Origin: Novosphingobium sp. RL4
GTDB taxonomy: Bacteria; Pseudomonadota; Alphaproteobacteria; Sphingomonadales; Sphingomonadaceae
Assembly (NCBI RefSeq): GCF_035658495.1
Contig: NZ_CP141945.1
Coordinates: 1,182,001-1,246,000, forward strand
Reading direction: 5' to 3'
Length of the DNA: 64,000 bases
The notes below the pieces were generated by a model. The model was not told where the DNA came from and did not search any database. It saw nothing but the letters and a program-made list of their open reading frames with translations. Position numbers and translations under genes: made by a program. Below, one piece after another: positions 63,252-64,000 of the stretch (within the stretch, counting starts at the first letter, position 1; each line of letters opens with the position of its first letter).

Positions 63252-64000
63252 ATGGCCCATTTCCCGGAAACCCCGAGCTTTACCGGCTTCAACACCCCAT
63301 CGCGGATCGAGGCGGATATCGCCGACCTTGCGCATGAGGGCACGATTCCGCCCGAACTGAACGGTGCGTTCTTCCGCGTCCAGCCCGATCCGCAGTTCCC
63401 GCCGCGCCTTGGCGACGATATCGCCTTCAACGGCGACGGCATGATCACGCGGTTCCATATCCACGACGGCCGGTGCGACTTGCGCCAGCGCTGGGCCCAT
63501 ACCGACAAGTGGAAGCTGGAACGCGAAGCCGGAAAGGGGCTGTTCGGCGCCTATCGCAATCCGTTGACGGACGATCCCGCGGTGGAGGGCCGGTTCCGCT
63601 CCACTGCGAACACCAATGCCTGGATCTACGCGGGCAAGCTCTGGGCGATGAAGGAGGACAGCCCGGCGCTGCTGATGGACCCGGCGACGATGGAGACCAT
63701 CGGTTTCGAGACCTTCGGCGGAGCCATGCGCGGGCAGACCTTCACCGCGCATCCCAAGGTCGATCCGGTCACCGGCAATATGGTTGCGATCGGCTATGCC
63801 GCCTCGGGCCTCTGCACCGACGACGTGGCCTATTACGAGGTCGGCCCCGATGGCGCGCTGCTGCGCGAGGTGTGGTTCAAGGCGCCCTACTATTGCATGA
63901 TGCACGATTTCGCGATCACCCGGGACTACTTGGTGATGCACATCGTGCCCTCCGTGGGAAGCTGGGACCGGCTCGATAAGGGCCTTCCGCACTTCGGGTT
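63252..64000 (+). CDS. Lignostilbene-alpha,beta-dioxygenase, 3' end beyond window
   Basis: The first 249 codons of a second lignostilbene dioxygenase, from ATG 63252 (SD GGAGAGG); the frame is open to the window edge. It begins [13 protein letters not shown] and keeps the same key numbers as the 25136 copy: Tyr101 (AYRNP), Lys134 (MKEDS), His167 (TAHPKVD) and His218 (MMHDFAIT). The KEDS wording is closer to characterised LsdA/LsdD enzymes than the KEDG of the first copy, so substrate preference may differ. Divergent from the MarR at 62679. Confidence 0.9.
   Translation, partial: MAHFPETPSFTGFNTPSRIEADIADLAHEGTIPPELNGAFFRVQPDPQFPPRLGDDIAFNGDGMITRFHIHDGRCDLRQRWAHTDKWKLEREAGKGLFGAYRNPLTDDPAVEGRFRSTANTNAWIYAGKLWAMKEDSPALLMDPATMETIGFETFGGAMRGQTFTAHPKVDPVTGNMVAIGYAASGLCTDDVAYYEVGPDGALLREVWFKAPYYCMMHDFAITRDYLVMHIVPSVGSWDRLDKGLPHFG

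Overview
This window is high-GC, gene-dense DNA from an alphaproteobacterium, almost certainly a sphingomonad close to Novosphingobium or Sphingobium. The basis is the gene content: protocatechuate 4,5-dioxygenase LigAB, LigM-type tetrahydrofolate (THF)-dependent O-demethylases, the LigF/LigE/LigG glutathione S-transferases, two lignostilbene dioxygenases and large TonB receptors. These are recognised from remembered protein sequences; no database search was run. No tRNA, rRNA, CRISPR array, insertion sequence or phage gene was seen. The window looks chromosomal and is devoted to breaking down lignin-derived aromatic dimers and monomers.

Layout. (1) 25-7745: a LysR regulator, then the leftward operon metF-purU-folD-folB-ligA-ligB, which puts C1-folate recycling and ring cleavage on one transcript, then an alpha/beta hydrolase and a LigM paralogue. 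(2) 7802-12817: an IclR regulator, a SnoaL-like protein, a MetE-like methyltransferase, a zinc alcohol dehydrogenase and an aldehyde dehydrogenase. (3) 12966-16205: a FerC-like MarR regulator, a FerA-like acyl-CoA synthetase and a decayed feruloyl-CoA hydratase/lyase (ferB) remnant. (4) 16213-34588: a cluster around a MarR regulator, with MFS exporter, SnoaL-like proteins, SDR, DUF3237, aldehyde dehydrogenase, DoxX-like protein, TonB receptor, lignostilbene dioxygenase, GMC oxidoreductase, PQQ dehydrogenase, NmrA-like protein and a vanillyl-alcohol-oxidase/p-cresol-methylhydroxylase type flavoprotein with its cytochrome c. Six promoter regions here carry the same 12-bp near-palindrome, TAACGATCGTTA or a close variant. 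(5) 34835-35838: a small HEAT-repeat/SUKH island of different composition. (6) 35952-37995: a MarR regulator (DesR candidate) divergent from ligM. (7) 38037-57786: TonB receptor, a GST pair resembling the heterodimeric beta-etherase, a second PQQ dehydrogenase, an amidohydrolase, SDRs, a BKACE (DUF849) enzyme, a thioesterase, a Nu-class GST, ligF-ligE-ligG and an aldehyde dehydrogenase. (8) 57861-64000: a LigD-like SDR, an NTF2-fold protein of diarylpropane-lyase type, an AAHS transporter, an acyl-CoA dehydrogenase, a MarR regulator and a second lignostilbene dioxygenase that runs off the end.

Read together, nearly a whole beta-aryl-ether route can be laid out: C-alpha oxidation (LigL/LigD-like SDRs), ether cleavage (LigE, LigF, the paired GSTs), glutathione removal (LigG, Nu-class GST), side-chain oxidation (GMC/PQQ/aldehyde dehydrogenases), beta-keto-acid cleavage (BKACE) and thioester hydrolysis to vanillate, O-demethylation to protocatechuate (LigM, with the folate genes recycling the methyl group), and ring opening (LigAB). 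A stilbene branch (NTF2-fold lyase, lignostilbene dioxygenases, aldehyde dehydrogenases) runs beside it. The least explained parts are the 18-kb MarR cluster, the two CmcJ/NvfI-family proteins, the MetE-like protein and the LigM paralogue with a changed active-site position.
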